NCBI RefSeq assembly: GCF_014076495.1
Contig: NZ_CP043575.1
Coordinates: forward strand, 186,001 to 250,000
Direction of reading: 5' to 3'
DNA: 64,000 nt
Origin: Comamonas koreensis
GTDB taxonomy: Bacteria; Pseudomonadota; Gammaproteobacteria; Burkholderiales; Burkholderiaceae_C
The notes under the pieces: model-generated
Databases searched by the model: none
Told to the model about the DNA's origin: nothing
What the model saw: only the letters and a program-made list of their open reading frames with translations
Part shown: piece after piece, positions 17,867-27,689 of the stretch
Numbering within the stretch: position 1 is the stretch's first letter
Layout: every line of letters begins with the position of its first letter
Made by a program: the position numbers and the translations under genes

Positions 17867-19081
17867 TTAGCCTTGCTCGGGCGGTGTGCTGGAAGCCGCG
17901 CGCTGGTCCAGGCGTTGGCGCCGGCGCGCCGCCACCACCGCAGGCAGCCGGCCCAGGCGCAGCAGCACATAGGCGATCACCGCAAACGGCCACAGCCAGC
18001 TGAGCCACTGGCCCAGGCCAAAAAAGCGGATAAAGCGCCCCTGCTCCCAGGACTGCAGGGCATCGGCGTAGTAGGGGTTGGGCGGCGACTGGTTGAGCAA
18101 GTTGACATCGATCATCAAGCCCATCAGCAGCAGCAGCACGCAGTAGCGGCGCGGCAGGCCCACCTGCAGCAGCGCCAGCGACACGGCCAGCGCAATGCCC
18201 AGGCGCGTGGTCTGGTCCAGCCAGTCCCAGGCATAGCTGGGCCCGTAACTCAGCGAGGACGACAGCGCCGAGAATGCAATCCCTGCCAGCACCACCAGCG
18301 CCACCATGGCCATGCGCCGCGTCACGCTGCCCATCACGCTGAAGGCGAGCCAGCAGGGAATCAGCAGGCCCAGCAGCACGGCCATCAACTGGCCGATGGG
18401 CGACAGCGGCTCGGTGGCCTGCATGAAGTTGGGCATCCAGTGCTCGAAGGCCGAGTTCTCCAGCATGTCGACCAGCCACATCTCCAGCCGGTCAAAGACC
18501 TGGCCCAGGCCAAAGGGCTGCGCGGCCGGGAACAGCAAGGCCAGCGGCCACAGCATCAGCAGCACGATCGCGCCCCGCGCATCGGCATCGAACCAGCGCG
18601 CCCGCACATCGCGCCAGCGCCGCAAGATACCCAGCCAGGCCAGCAGGGGCACGGCCAGCGCGCCCAGCAAGGTGCCGATGCTGTTGAGCAGCCAGTCCAT
18701 GTTGCTGGACACCCGCAGCGGCAGAAAAATCTGCAGGAACTCCATCGCGAGCGACAGCAGGCTGCCCACGCACAAGGCCCAGAGCCAGCCCGTTCTGACC
18801 CAGCCATGGCGCCACCAGCCCAGGCTCAGCAGCAAGCCCAGCGGCGCATAGCCGGCCACATTGATCCAGACATCGAACCAGGTCCAGTACGGCGGCGGAA
18901 TGCGGGCGAGCAAAAACTCCGCCGGCGAGATGCCCTGGGTGCGCCAGCCCGCAAAGGGAAAGAGGCTGGCAAAGACGATCAGCGCAATATACACCGGCAC
19001 CAGCGGCCAGGCGATGGTGCGGTGCTCGCCGGCCGGGGCCGGCTCTTGCAGGTTGAGGGGAGCGGGGCTGCTGTCAGGCAT
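17867..19081 (-). CDS. VanZ-like multi-pass membrane protein
   Basis: A 404-residue inner-membrane protein with roughly ten hydrophobic segments. The N-terminal third carries the VanZ-type pattern: FDVWINVAGYAPLG, then EFLQIFLPLRVSSNMDWLLNSIGT, with the acidic and asparagine positions conserved in VanZ proteins (which confer low-level teicoplanin resistance in enterococci). The remaining half is membrane segments and loops with no recognised domain. Function in Gram-negative bacteria is unknown; a role in envelope handling is only a guess. It lies between hemJ and the ferredoxin gene on the minus strand. Confidence 0.8.
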   Translation of the reverse strand: MPDSSPAPLNLQEPAPAGEHRTIAWPLVPVYIALIVFASLFPFAGWRTQGISPAEFLLARIPPPYWTWFDVWINVAGYAPLGLLLSLGWWRHGWVRTGWLWALCVGSLLSLAMEFLQIFLPLRVSSNMDWLLNSIGTLLGALAVPLLAWLGILRRWRDVRARWFDADARGAIVLLMLWPLALLFPAAQPFGLGQVFDRLEMWLVDMLENSAFEHWMPNFMQATEPLSPIGQLMAVLLGLLIPCWLAFSVMGSVTRRMAMVALVVLAGIAFSALSSSLSYGPSYAWDWLDQTTRLGIALAVSLALLQVGLPRRYCVLLLLMGLMIDVNLLNQSPPNPYYADALQSWEQGRFIRFFGLGQWLSWLWPFAVIAYVLLRLGRLPAVVAARRRQRLDQRAASSTPPEQG

Positions 19082-19141
19082 GGTGCGTGGACCCTGGTGC
19101 GCAGATGGTGGTGCGTTCGGCGGTACCCGAGTGTGCGCGGA

Positions 19142-19567
19142 TTAAAAGGGTTTGACGACGACCAGCACCACGATGATGACCATGGCCAGCACCGGCACCT
19201 CGTTGAACCAGCGGTACCAGACATGCGAATGCCGGTCCGTGCCATTGGCGATCTTGCGCAGCAGCACCGCGCAGGCATGGTGGTAGCCGATGACCAGCAG
19301 CACAAAGAACAGCTTGGCATGCAGCCAGCCGCCTGCGCCGCGCCACCAGCCCAGCCACAGCCACAGGCCCAGGCCCAGCGCCAGCACCGCAATCATCGTC
19401 ATGAAGCGCAGGAGCTTGCGCGCCATCAGCAGCAGGCGCTCGCGCTCGGCCTGCGAGTCGGCCGGCACCATGGCCAGGTTCACGAAGATCCGGGGCAGGT
19501 AGAACAGGCCCGCAAACCAGCTGGCCACAAACACGATATGAAAGGCTTTGATCCACAGCATGAGCAT
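19142..19567 (-). CDS. hemJ: Protoporphyrinogen IX oxidase HemJ
   Basis: Membrane enzyme that oxidises protoporphyrinogen IX to protoporphyrin IX in haem synthesis, replacing HemG or HemY. 141 residues with four hydrophobic segments. The N-terminus MLMLWIKAFHIVFVASWFAG carries the conserved histidine at position 10, and LHAKLFFVLLVIGYHHA and WYRWFNEVPVLAMV match the family. I chose the start so that this histidine is residue 10, as in characterised HemJ; an ATG two codons on is also possible. It diverges from hemB, another haem-pathway gene, which supports the call. Confidence 0.9.
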   Translation of the reverse strand: MLMLWIKAFHIVFVASWFAGLFYLPRIFVNLAMVPADSQAERERLLLMARKLLRFMTMIAVLALGLGLWLWLGWWRGAGGWLHAKLFFVLLVIGYHHACAVLLRKIANGTDRHSHVWYRWFNEVPVLAMVIIVVLVVVKPF

Positions 19568-19619
19568 GCGCCACAGTGTAGTGGCTGGCACGATGGCCCA
19601 GCGCTGGACCCCGGCTTAA

Positions 19620-20774
<1,155 letters not shown>

Positions 20775-20788
20775 TAGCAAAAATACCA

Positions 20789-20818
20789 GAACGGGCTTGC
20801 ACAGGCCCGTTTTTTTTG
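20789..20818 (+). terminator. Terminator after hemB
   Basis: ACGGGC/GCCCGT stem with an 8-nt loop and eight T, starting 15 nt after the hemB stop. Confidence 0.9.
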
Positions 20819-20851
20819 CCATGCTGCGCCTGAACCGTTCGAGGAATTCCG

Positions 20852-22093
20852 GTGAGTACACCCAGCAGCATCCGCATCTTTCACATCGTCGGCAACGAGG
20901 CCAGCGAACTGGCCGCCGTGCCCTATGAACTCCCGGACAAGGGCTTTTTGTGGCTGGCCTGCACGCGCGGCTACTTCAGCGAGCAGCTGGGCAGCCTGCA
21001 GCTGGCGCTGCAAAAGCTCAGCGGCGCGCCGCTGGTCGATCTGCATGTCTCCGACCTGCTCAATGCCCAGCTCCCCTCCCACTACGATTACACCTCGCAG
21101 TACGACCTGCTGGTGATACGGCGCCTGGCCAGCACCCCCTCGCAGGCGGGCACCGCCGCCTTGGCCGCCGCCCGCCGCACCGCCGCTGCCAAGCCCATCA
21201 ATGAGGCGCCCCACATCAGCACCATCCCGGTGGGCTTTGCCGCCTGGGAGCGGGTGCTGCTGTCGGTGCACCCGGAGGACTGCACCGTGCGCGACGCCTA
21301 TGCGCGGCGCCTGCTGCAGTTTGCCAAGGCCGGCGCGCCCGCCCCGCAGGATGCCAGCGCGCCCGACCTGGGCCAGATATCGCATGCCACGCAAGAGCGC
21401 CTGGCGCGCGAGGACAAGGCCTTTCGCAACCCCGGCAGCAGCCCCACGCCGGGCGGCCTGCAGCCCATCCGCCTGCCCATGTCCCCGGCCGATCTGATGA
21501 TGCGCGTGGTCAACATCATTGTGGACAACTACCTGGACCTGCGCCGCGAGCTCTCGCGCCACCTGGACCAGTGGCAAAGCGCGCTGCTGTCGCCGCGCAA
21601 GCGCATTGCCAACTGGCAGGCGCTGCTCGAAGCGCGCCTGTCCCTGCACCAGCTCGACGAGATCTGCGAGGACCAGCGCGCCGCCGTGCAGGACTGGGTC
21701 GATGCGCTGGAGACCTGGCCCCAACCCGAGGCGCCCAGCGCCCAGCGCGAGCTCGAAGCGCTCAAGGTGCGCAGCCGCGATGTGCTCGAACATATCGAGC
21801 GCGTGGTGCACCATGTGCGCCGGCTGGAGCAAAGCACCGAGACCGCCGTGCAGATGCATTTTTCGGTGCAGAGCAACCGCGCCAACGACATCATGCGCAC
21901 GCTCACCACCATCACCGCCATCTTCCTGCCGCTCAACCTGATTGCCGCGATCTTTGGCATGAACTTCGAGTTCATCCCGCTCATCCACAAGGAAGACGGC
22001 TTTTGGTGGGCGATGGGCGTGATGGCCTTCATCACCGTGGCGCTGATCGGCTTTTTCTCGTACAAGCGCTACCTGACCCACACGGGCCGATAG
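20852..22093 (+). CDS. CorA-family metal transporter
   Basis: Inner-membrane channel for divalent cations of 413 residues. A long cytoplasmic domain is followed by two membrane helices at the C-terminus, with the pore signature GMN in IAAIFGMNFEF and the second helix WWAMGVMAFITVALIGFF. The acidic loop after GMN reads EFIPLIHKEDG, as in CorA/ZntB relatives. ZntB exports zinc while CorA imports magnesium; sequence alone does not separate them. The start is a GTG at 20852. No partner genes. Confidence 0.9.
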   Translation: MSTPSSIRIFHIVGNEASELAAVPYELPDKGFLWLACTRGYFSEQLGSLQLALQKLSGAPLVDLHVSDLLNAQLPSHYDYTSQYDLLVIRRLASTPSQAGTAALAAARRTAAAKPINEAPHISTIPVGFAAWERVLLSVHPEDCTVRDAYARRLLQFAKAGAPAPQDASAPDLGQISHATQERLAREDKAFRNPGSSPTPGGLQPIRLPMSPADLMMRVVNIIVDNYLDLRRELSRHLDQWQSALLSPRKRIANWQALLEARLSLHQLDEICEDQRAAVQDWVDALETWPQPEAPSAQRELEALKVRSRDVLEHIERVVHHVRRLEQSTETAVQMHFSVQSNRANDIMRTLTTITAIFLPLNLIAAIFGMNFEFIPLIHKEDGFWWAMGVMAFITVALIGFFSYKRYLTHTGR

Positions 22094-22106
22094 CGCTGTA
22101 CAGCCC

Positions 22107-22137
22107 CCAGCAGCGGCGCATGGCGCGCCGCTGCTGG
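22107..22137. terminator. Hairpin between convergent corA-like and cpdB genes
   Basis: A perfect 12-bp stem CCAGCAGCGGCG/CGCCGCTGCTGG with a 7-nt loop. No T run, but the position between two converging genes suggests it limits read-through in both directions. Confidence 0.6.
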
Positions 22138-22142
22138 ACGGC

Positions 22143-24194
22143 TTACTGGCCCAGATCAATGCGGTAGACCGCGCGCTGCGTGCCCGTGCCGTCATCGGCC
22201 TTGTCCAGCGAGACATTAGCCAGGCCCGCCGCCTGCGCCACAGGCAACGCGTTGGCCGCCGACGTGAACAGCACCTTGCCGGCGGTCGGGGTCTTGGCAA
22301 AGCGCCAGCTGTGGGCAGCGCCGTTGGCCGCGCGGCTGATCTGCGGATGCTCCTTGATGTAGGAGATCACCACATCGCGGTTCGCATCGGGCGAGGCATA
22401 GATCGTGGCGCGGCCATCGAGCTCAGGCAGAAAGCTCTTGCCGCTGGTGACGCGGTAGTTGTTGGTGGCGATCACAAAGTCCTGCGCCGGGTCGATGGGG
22501 GCGCCCTTGTACTGCAGATCCACGATGCGGCTGCCGACGGGCTGGGTCACATCGATCTGGTAGCGCATGTCGGCGGTGGTGAACATGTCAAAGTTGTAGC
22601 CGGGGAAGCTGCTGATCAGCCACTGGTCTGCGGTGTCAGCCGGGTCGATGCGGTTGAAGCGCTGGGCAGCGGCCTCGAGCCAGCGCTTGAGCTGCGCGCC
22701 GTTCACTTTTACCGCGTAGACGGTGTTGGGGTAGAGATAGAGGTCGGCCGCGTTGTAGATCGCCAGCGGGCCGGCGGCCACATCGGTGTAATCGCCACCG
22801 CCCTGGAAGCCCGACTTGAAAGGCGCGCTCACCGACAGCACCGGCAGCTGCGCATACTGCGGCAGATTGGCCTGCACATAGCGCTGCACATAGTCTTGCT
22901 GCGCCTGGTTGACCAGCTGGATCGCGCCGGGATCGCCCACATCGGCAAACTGCGTGCCCATGCGAAAGTCCGTCTGGCCCACCGGCGTCTTCACATAGCT
23001 GATCGCCGCCTGGTGCTGGCTCTCCACCACCGGTGCAATGCTGCTGTCGACGGCGACATAGCTGGTCTTGCCGGCGGCATCCTTGCCGGTGGTGGTGCTG
23101 CGCAGCTCCGACTTGCTCTGCGTCTTGTCCACGCTCCAGGCCTTGCCGTCCCACTTCAGCGCCAGCGCCACCACGCCCAGCGCCTTGCCCCAGCTGCTGG
23201 CCATCACCGCCGGCACACCGTTGATGGTGCCGGCCTTGTTGTCGACCCCCGCCATGCTGAAGGCCGGTTGCGCGGCCGTGTCGGGGAACACGCTGTGCTG
23301 GTGGCCCATCACCATCGCATCGATGCCCGCCACCTGGCTCAGGTAGAGGCCCGGGTTCTCCATGTCGACACGGTATTCCGAGGCGTCCAGGCCGCCGTGC
23401 AGCAGCGCCACAACGATGTCGGCGCCCTTGCTGCGCAGCTCGGGCACATACTTTTGCGCCGCCTCGACGGCGCCGGTCACCTGCACCTTGCCTTCCAGAT
23501 GGCGCTTGTCCCAGCCGAGGATGCCGGGCGTGGTAAAGCCGATCACGCCGATCTTGATGGGCAGCTTGACGGCCTTGCCGTCCCTGTCGGTGCCGCTGAT
23601 CTCGCGCTCCAGCACCACATAGGGCGACACCAGCGGGGCCTTGGTCTGGCTGCTGATCACATTGGCCAGCGCCATCGGGTAGCCATTGCCCGCGCACTTC
23701 TTGCTGGCATCGACGCCATCGACCTGGAGGCCGCCACCGAGCACCTGGTTGAGAAAGGGCAGGCCATAGTTGAACTCATGGTTGCCCAAGGTGCCGGCAT
23801 CGAACTTGAACACCGCCATGGCCTTGTACATCGACAGCTGCTGGTCGCAGGCAATCGGCGCCACCTGCGCCTCGTAGTCGGCCAGCGCCGTGCCCTGGAT
23901 GGTGTCGCCGTTGTCCACCAGCAAGGTATTGGCATAGTCGCTGCGCGCCTGGCGGATCAGGGTGGCCGTGCGCTCAAAGCCATACGAGGGGTCATCGGCC
24001 AGCTTGAAGTAGTCGTAGCTGCGGATGTTGAAGTGCAGGTCGGTGGTCTCCAGCACCGCCAACGTGGCCGTGGCCGCTTTGGTGCTGCTGGAGCCGCCAC
24101 CGCCGCAGGCCGTCAGCATGGCGGCAGCGGCCAGCGCGGACAAGGCAGGCGGCGCCATCCGCAGGTCGGTGGCACGGAAAAAGGGGGTACGCAT
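22143..24194 (-). CDS. cpdB: 2',3'-cyclic-nucleotide 2'-phosphodiesterase / 3'-nucleotidase
   Basis: Periplasmic metallophosphoesterase that opens 2',3'-cyclic nucleotides and removes the 3' phosphate, allowing nucleotide scavenging. 683 residues. Metallophosphatase motifs in order: LETTDLHFNIRSYDY, DNGDTIQGT, GNHEFNYG and MGHQHS; the C-terminal substrate domain includes VATNNYRVTSGK. The leader ends in LTACGGGG, so the protein is probably lipid-anchored rather than freely secreted as in E. coli. A promoter must lie in the interval upstream. Confidence 0.95.
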   Translation of the reverse strand: MRTPFFRATDLRMAPPALSALAAAAMLTACGGGGSSSTKAATATLAVLETTDLHFNIRSYDYFKLADDPSYGFERTATLIRQARSDYANTLLVDNGDTIQGTALADYEAQVAPIACDQQLSMYKAMAVFKFDAGTLGNHEFNYGLPFLNQVLGGGLQVDGVDASKKCAGNGYPMALANVISSQTKAPLVSPYVVLEREISGTDRDGKAVKLPIKIGVIGFTTPGILGWDKRHLEGKVQVTGAVEAAQKYVPELRSKGADIVVALLHGGLDASEYRVDMENPGLYLSQVAGIDAMVMGHQHSVFPDTAAQPAFSMAGVDNKAGTINGVPAVMASSWGKALGVVALALKWDGKAWSVDKTQSKSELRSTTTGKDAAGKTSYVAVDSSIAPVVESQHQAAISYVKTPVGQTDFRMGTQFADVGDPGAIQLVNQAQQDYVQRYVQANLPQYAQLPVLSVSAPFKSGFQGGGDYTDVAAGPLAIYNAADLYLYPNTVYAVKVNGAQLKRWLEAAAQRFNRIDPADTADQWLISSFPGYNFDMFTTADMRYQIDVTQPVGSRIVDLQYKGAPIDPAQDFVIATNNYRVTSGKSFLPELDGRATIYASPDANRDVVISYIKEHPQISRAANGAAHSWRFAKTPTAGKVLFTSAANALPVAQAAGLANVSLDKADDGTGTQRAVYRIDLGQ

Positions 24195-24281
24195 GGTGCT
24201 TATCGTTGAAAGTGAGCGATGCGCGCATCATCTGCAGCCCCTATGACGACGGTGTTACGAACGGCCCCCGAAAATGCAACA

Positions 24282-24312
24282 AAGCCTTGCAGGCTGCGGG
24301 CCGGCAAGGCTT
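24282..24312 (-). terminator. Possible terminator after the dienelactone hydrolase gene
   Basis: A 9-bp stem AAGCCTTGC/GCAAGGCTT with a 13-nt loop, then TTGTTGC on the minus strand, 28 nt past the stop. A weak T tract makes this a moderate call. Confidence 0.55.
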
Positions 24313-24339
24313 GGTGCGGAGCACAGCGGGAGTGACCGC

Positions 24340-25032
24340 TCAGCCTACATGCTTGGCAAAAAAGGCCATGCTGCGCGCCCGTGCGGCGGCCGATGCTGCT
24401 GCATCGTACGAGCCGCGCTGGTCGCAGTTGAAGCCGTGGTCGGCCACGTAGACATAGACCTCGGCCTCGGGGTGGGCAGTGCGGAAAGCGTCCACCGACG
24501 CCAGCGAGATCCAGTGGTCCTTGTCGCCAAAATGGGCCATCACCGGGCACTTGGGCGTGCGCGCGATCTCCTCGCCCGTGGTCATGCCGCCGCCGTAGTA
24601 CGGCACCGAGGCCGACAGGCCCTGGAGCTCACAGGCTGCGCGCCAGGCCAGCAGACCGCCCCAGCAAAAGCCGGTGATGCCGACCTTGCCGCCGCTGCGG
24701 CGTGCGCCTTCGTCAATCGCAGCCTGCAGGTCCAGCAGCACACCGGGCGCCACCGCAGGCGCTTCGGCAGCGGCCTTCAAGGCCACGCCGGCTTGCATGT
24801 CGGCCTCGCTGTAGCCCAGGTCCACACCGGGCTTGATGCGGGCAAACGTGGCCGGCGCAATCGCCACATAGCCGCTTTGGGCAATGCGGTCCGCCACCGA
24901 GCGGATGTGCGAATTGACACCAAAGATCTCCTGCACCACCACGATGGCGCCGCGCGCCTGGCCTTCAGGCTCGGCGATGTAGGCCGGAAACACCTGGCCG
25001 TCGGCCGAGGTCAGATCTACAAAATGTCCCAT
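24340..25032 (-). CDS. Dienelactone hydrolase family protein
   Basis: A 230-residue alpha/beta hydrolase. The nucleophile elbow is GFCWGG with a cysteine at position 123 in place of serine, as in true dienelactone hydrolases; the acid is near Asp170-172 (HFGDKDHW) and the histidine is His199 (VADHGFN). The glutamate that orients the cysteine in the characterised enzyme is at position 35 (VQEIFG). Dienelactone hydrolase acts in chlorocatechol breakdown; no ring-cleavage genes are near, so the substrate is open. The start at 25032 has an AGGAG Shine-Dalgarno 8 nt upstream. Confidence 0.9.
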   Translation of the reverse strand: MGHFVDLTSADGQVFPAYIAEPEGQARGAIVVVQEIFGVNSHIRSVADRIAQSGYVAIAPATFARIKPGVDLGYSEADMQAGVALKAAAEAPAVAPGVLLDLQAAIDEGARRSGGKVGITGFCWGGLLAWRAACELQGLSASVPYYGGGMTTGEEIARTPKCPVMAHFGDKDHWISLASVDAFRTAHPEAEVYVYVADHGFNCDQRGSYDAAASAAARARSMAFFAKHVG

Positions 25033-25088
25033 AGCGATCACTCCTTGCTAAACAGATTCGACAGATGCGAGATTGGGGGCCTGGTCGA

Positions 25089-26306
25089 TTATGGCGTTGC
25101 GCAGGCCGCTGCCGGCGCCGGACGCGCCAGCATCGTCAGCCAGGCGGCCGCTAGCAGCAAGGCCAGCCCGCCATAGACCGCCGCCAGGCCCAACCCGGTC
25201 TGCGGGTTCACCAGGTGGATGCCCAAGGACGCGAGCAGCGAGGTCAGCAAAAAGGCCAGACCGCCGGCAATGCCGCCCGACAAGGCAGCGTGTTTGGGGA
25301 ACATCGACAGCACATTGGCGAAGTGGATATTGAACACCAGGCCCGCTGCCACATGGATGCAAAAGGCGACGGCCGCCATCACTTCCAGCGATGGCCAGGA
25401 CGCGGGCAGCCAGGCCGTCAGCGCCAGCAGTGCGATGAAACCAGCCATCGCCAACAGCGCAGCCTGGTGCTTGGCCGCCAGCGAGCGCGCCATCGCCGCG
25501 CGGGCGATCAAGCCGCCGCCCATCCAGGCCAGGCCCATCAGCAGCGCGAGCGACCCCGTCGTCGTGGGCGGGCGGTGGTACACGGTCTCGACGATAAAGG
25601 GCGAGGCCATGCTCCAGCCCATCACCATCGCATACGCAGCGCTGACGCAGAGCACGCCGCGCGCAAAGGCGCGGTTGCGCATGATCTCCCAGGCCCGGCT
25701 GGCCACTTCACGCGGCCGGATGGGCTGGGGCTGGGCGAGGGTCTCGCCACCGCCCAGCAGCTCCAGCACCAGCGCAACCACCGAGAACACGGCCAGCACC
25801 ACAAAGTTGGCGCGCCAGCCCCAATGGGTCTGCACAAAGCCGCCGATAAAAGGCGCGCAGATGGGCCCCAGCGACCAGACCACGGTCATCCAGGTCAGGT
25901 AGCGCTGCAGTGCCGGGCCCCGGAACACATCGACAAAAAAGGTGCGCTTGCCCACCACGGCGACCGCGCCCAGCAGGCCTTGCAGCAGGCGCAGCGCGCA
26001 GATGACCACGATGTCGTCACTGACGGCAATGGCCGCGCTCGACAGCGCAAACAGGGCCAGCGCCACCATCGTGGGCCGCCAGCGGCCAAAGCGGTCCAGC
26101 AGCACGCCCACCACCAGCTGGCCCAGGCCATAGCCGGCGATGAACAAGGTCAAGGTCAGCTGGATCTGGGACGCGGTGCCGCCCAGGCTCTGGGCCATGG
26201 CGGGCATCGAGGGCAGGTAGATATCGGTGCCGATGCCCGAGAGCGGGATCAGCAAAAAGGCCAGAAAAACGCCGAATGTGGCGTTGTCAGCAGTGATTCT
26301 TCGCAT
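25089..26306 (-). CDS. MFS drug efflux transporter, Bcr/CflA type
   Basis: Proton-driven efflux pump of the inner membrane, 405 residues with twelve predicted membrane segments. The Bcr/CflA features are DIYLPSMPAMAQSL in the first loop and LLDRFGRWRPTMVAL (motif A) between segments 2 and 3, with VVWSLGPICAPFIGGF (motif C) in segment 5. Substrates may include chloramphenicol, bicyclomycin or sulfonamides in relatives. It is divergent from an XRE-MmyB regulator, which is its likely controller. Confidence 0.9.
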   Translation of the reverse strand: MRRITADNATFGVFLAFLLIPLSGIGTDIYLPSMPAMAQSLGGTASQIQLTLTLFIAGYGLGQLVVGVLLDRFGRWRPTMVALALFALSSAAIAVSDDIVVICALRLLQGLLGAVAVVGKRTFFVDVFRGPALQRYLTWMTVVWSLGPICAPFIGGFVQTHWGWRANFVVLAVFSVVALVLELLGGGETLAQPQPIRPREVASRAWEIMRNRAFARGVLCVSAAYAMVMGWSMASPFIVETVYHRPPTTTGSLALLMGLAWMGGGLIARAAMARSLAAKHQAALLAMAGFIALLALTAWLPASWPSLEVMAAVAFCIHVAAGLVFNIHFANVLSMFPKHAALSGGIAGGLAFLLTSLLASLGIHLVNPQTGLGLAAVYGGLALLLAAAWLTMLARPAPAAACATP

Positions 26307-26435
26307 GGGAGTCTGCGCCTGAAAATAAACAGGGCGCCAGTGTGTTATGTTTTTTAGACTGGTACAAGATTCTGCTTAGCCTAGGCTTGAAAGACCTATA
26401 CTGCACTGCACCATTGACCGCGAGACTAGCGCCCC
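26307..26435. promoter_or_regulatory. Divergent promoter region of efflux pump and regulator
   Basis: The 129-bp interval holds the promoters of two divergent genes and a perfect palindrome AGCCTAGGCT at 26378-26387, a candidate operator for the regulator. I could not assign -35/-10 elements with certainty. Confidence 0.45.
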
Positions 26436-27317
26436 ATGACATTGTTTGCAGCCCCCCCACCCCATGACCCGCCTGCTGTCGCGGCCTCTGTCCGCTCGCA
26501 GGAGCTGGGCCACTTTCTGCGCGCGCGGCGCGAGAGCCTGTCGGCCGACGCCATGGGCCTGGCGCGCCACGGCCGGGTGCGCACCCCGGGCCTGCGGCGC
26601 GAAGAGGTCGCCCAGCTCGCCGGCATTGGCGTGACCTGGTACACCAAGCTCGAACAGGGCCGCGAGGTGCAACCGTCGCGCCAGGCGATCGAGGCCATTG
26701 CCCGGGCGCTGCAATGCAATGACGACGAACTGCGCCACCTCTTGGCGCTGGCGGGCATCAAGCTCGACCAGGCTGCACCCTCCGCCGACGACGCCCCGGG
26801 TGCGCTGCACATGCAGCTGCTCGACAAGCTGCTGCCCTACCCCGCCCAGATGCAAAGCGCGGCCTTTGACCTGCTGGCCGCCAATGCCGCCTATGAGCGG
26901 CTAATGGGCGTGTCGCTGCAGCAGTTGCCTGCCTTGGAGCGCAACTGCCTGCACATGAACCTGTTCAACCCCCAGTGGCAGCGCGTGGTGCGCCACGAGC
27001 CCCAGGCCATTGAGCGCATGGTGGCGATGTTCCGGGCGGCCTCCACCCAGCAAAGCGGCGATCCAGCCATTGCACAGCGGCTGGACTACTTTCTCAGGCA
27101 CTCCGAGGTCTTCCGCCATGCCTGGGAGCGCTACCAGGTGCGCAGCCCCGAGAACAACGAAAAGACCTTTGACCACCCTACGCTGGGCATCATCCATCTG
27201 CGCCAGACCTACTGGTGGTCGGCCCCGCGCAACGGCATGCGCATGGTGGTCTACCTGCCCGTCAGCGACCAGGACGCCGAGGCGCTGGACCGGCTGGCCG
27301 CGCTGCCCGCGCCTTGA
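26436..27317 (+). CDS. XRE-family regulator with MmyB-like ligand-binding domain
   Basis: Transcription regulator of 293 residues. An N-terminal helix-turn-helix (about residues 22-90) with RTPGLRREEVAQLAGIGVT, the signature of this family, is followed by a PAS-like MmyB ligand-binding domain (about 110-270; FDLLAANAAYERLMG, NLFNPQWQRVV, FDHPTLGIIHLR). In related proteins the C-terminal domain binds small molecules such as fatty acids. It is divergent from the MFS efflux gene, so autoregulation and control of the pump are likely. The upstream sequence lacks a strong Shine-Dalgarno. Confidence 0.9.
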   Translation: MTLFAAPPPHDPPAVAASVRSQELGHFLRARRESLSADAMGLARHGRVRTPGLRREEVAQLAGIGVTWYTKLEQGREVQPSRQAIEAIARALQCNDDELRHLLALAGIKLDQAAPSADDAPGALHMQLLDKLLPYPAQMQSAAFDLLAANAAYERLMGVSLQQLPALERNCLHMNLFNPQWQRVVRHEPQAIERMVAMFRAASTQQSGDPAIAQRLDYFLRHSEVFRHAWERYQVRSPENNEKTFDHPTLGIIHLRQTYWWSAPRNGMRMVVYLPVSDQDAEALDRLAALPAP

Positions 27318-27363
27318 ATGCGACCTGGGCAGCACAGTGGGCAGCGGCCGCAAGCTCGCCTAA

Positions 27364-27656
27364 GAACCTGTTCAAAGTCTCCTCGCGCTGCGACAGTGTC
27401 TTTGCGGGATGGGATGCTAGGCGCAGTGCGCAGCCAATAGCCAGCTATTGGCAAGCGCTGCAACGCCGCAGACCGCCCCTGCCCGGGCGGCCCTAGCCGG
27501 GCGCCCGCAAAGCCACTGTCCCGAAGGGTTGGAGTGAAATCGGGCGATTTCTGCGCGCTGGCCCTGGCTTGCACCCCGGTGCAAGCTGCGTTCCATCCCT
27601 TCGAACTCATCCCGATTGCACTCCAACGCGGTTACGTAGTGACTTTGAACAGGTTC
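27364..27656. mobile_element. Non-coding inverted-repeat element (MITE-like), copy 2
   Basis: A 293-bp relative of the 15076-15398 element in the same orientation, flanked by TAA on both sides (27361-27363 and 27657-27659). Its ends read GAACCTGTTCAAAGTC and the exact inverse. It differs from copy 1 mainly by a shorter and divergent central part. It fills the interval between the XRE regulator and the SDR gene and ends 33 nt before the SDR start, where it could influence transcription. No transposase. Confidence 0.88.
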
Positions 27657-27689
27657 TAAGATAGGGCCTCTTTTGCGAGCCGACATGCC

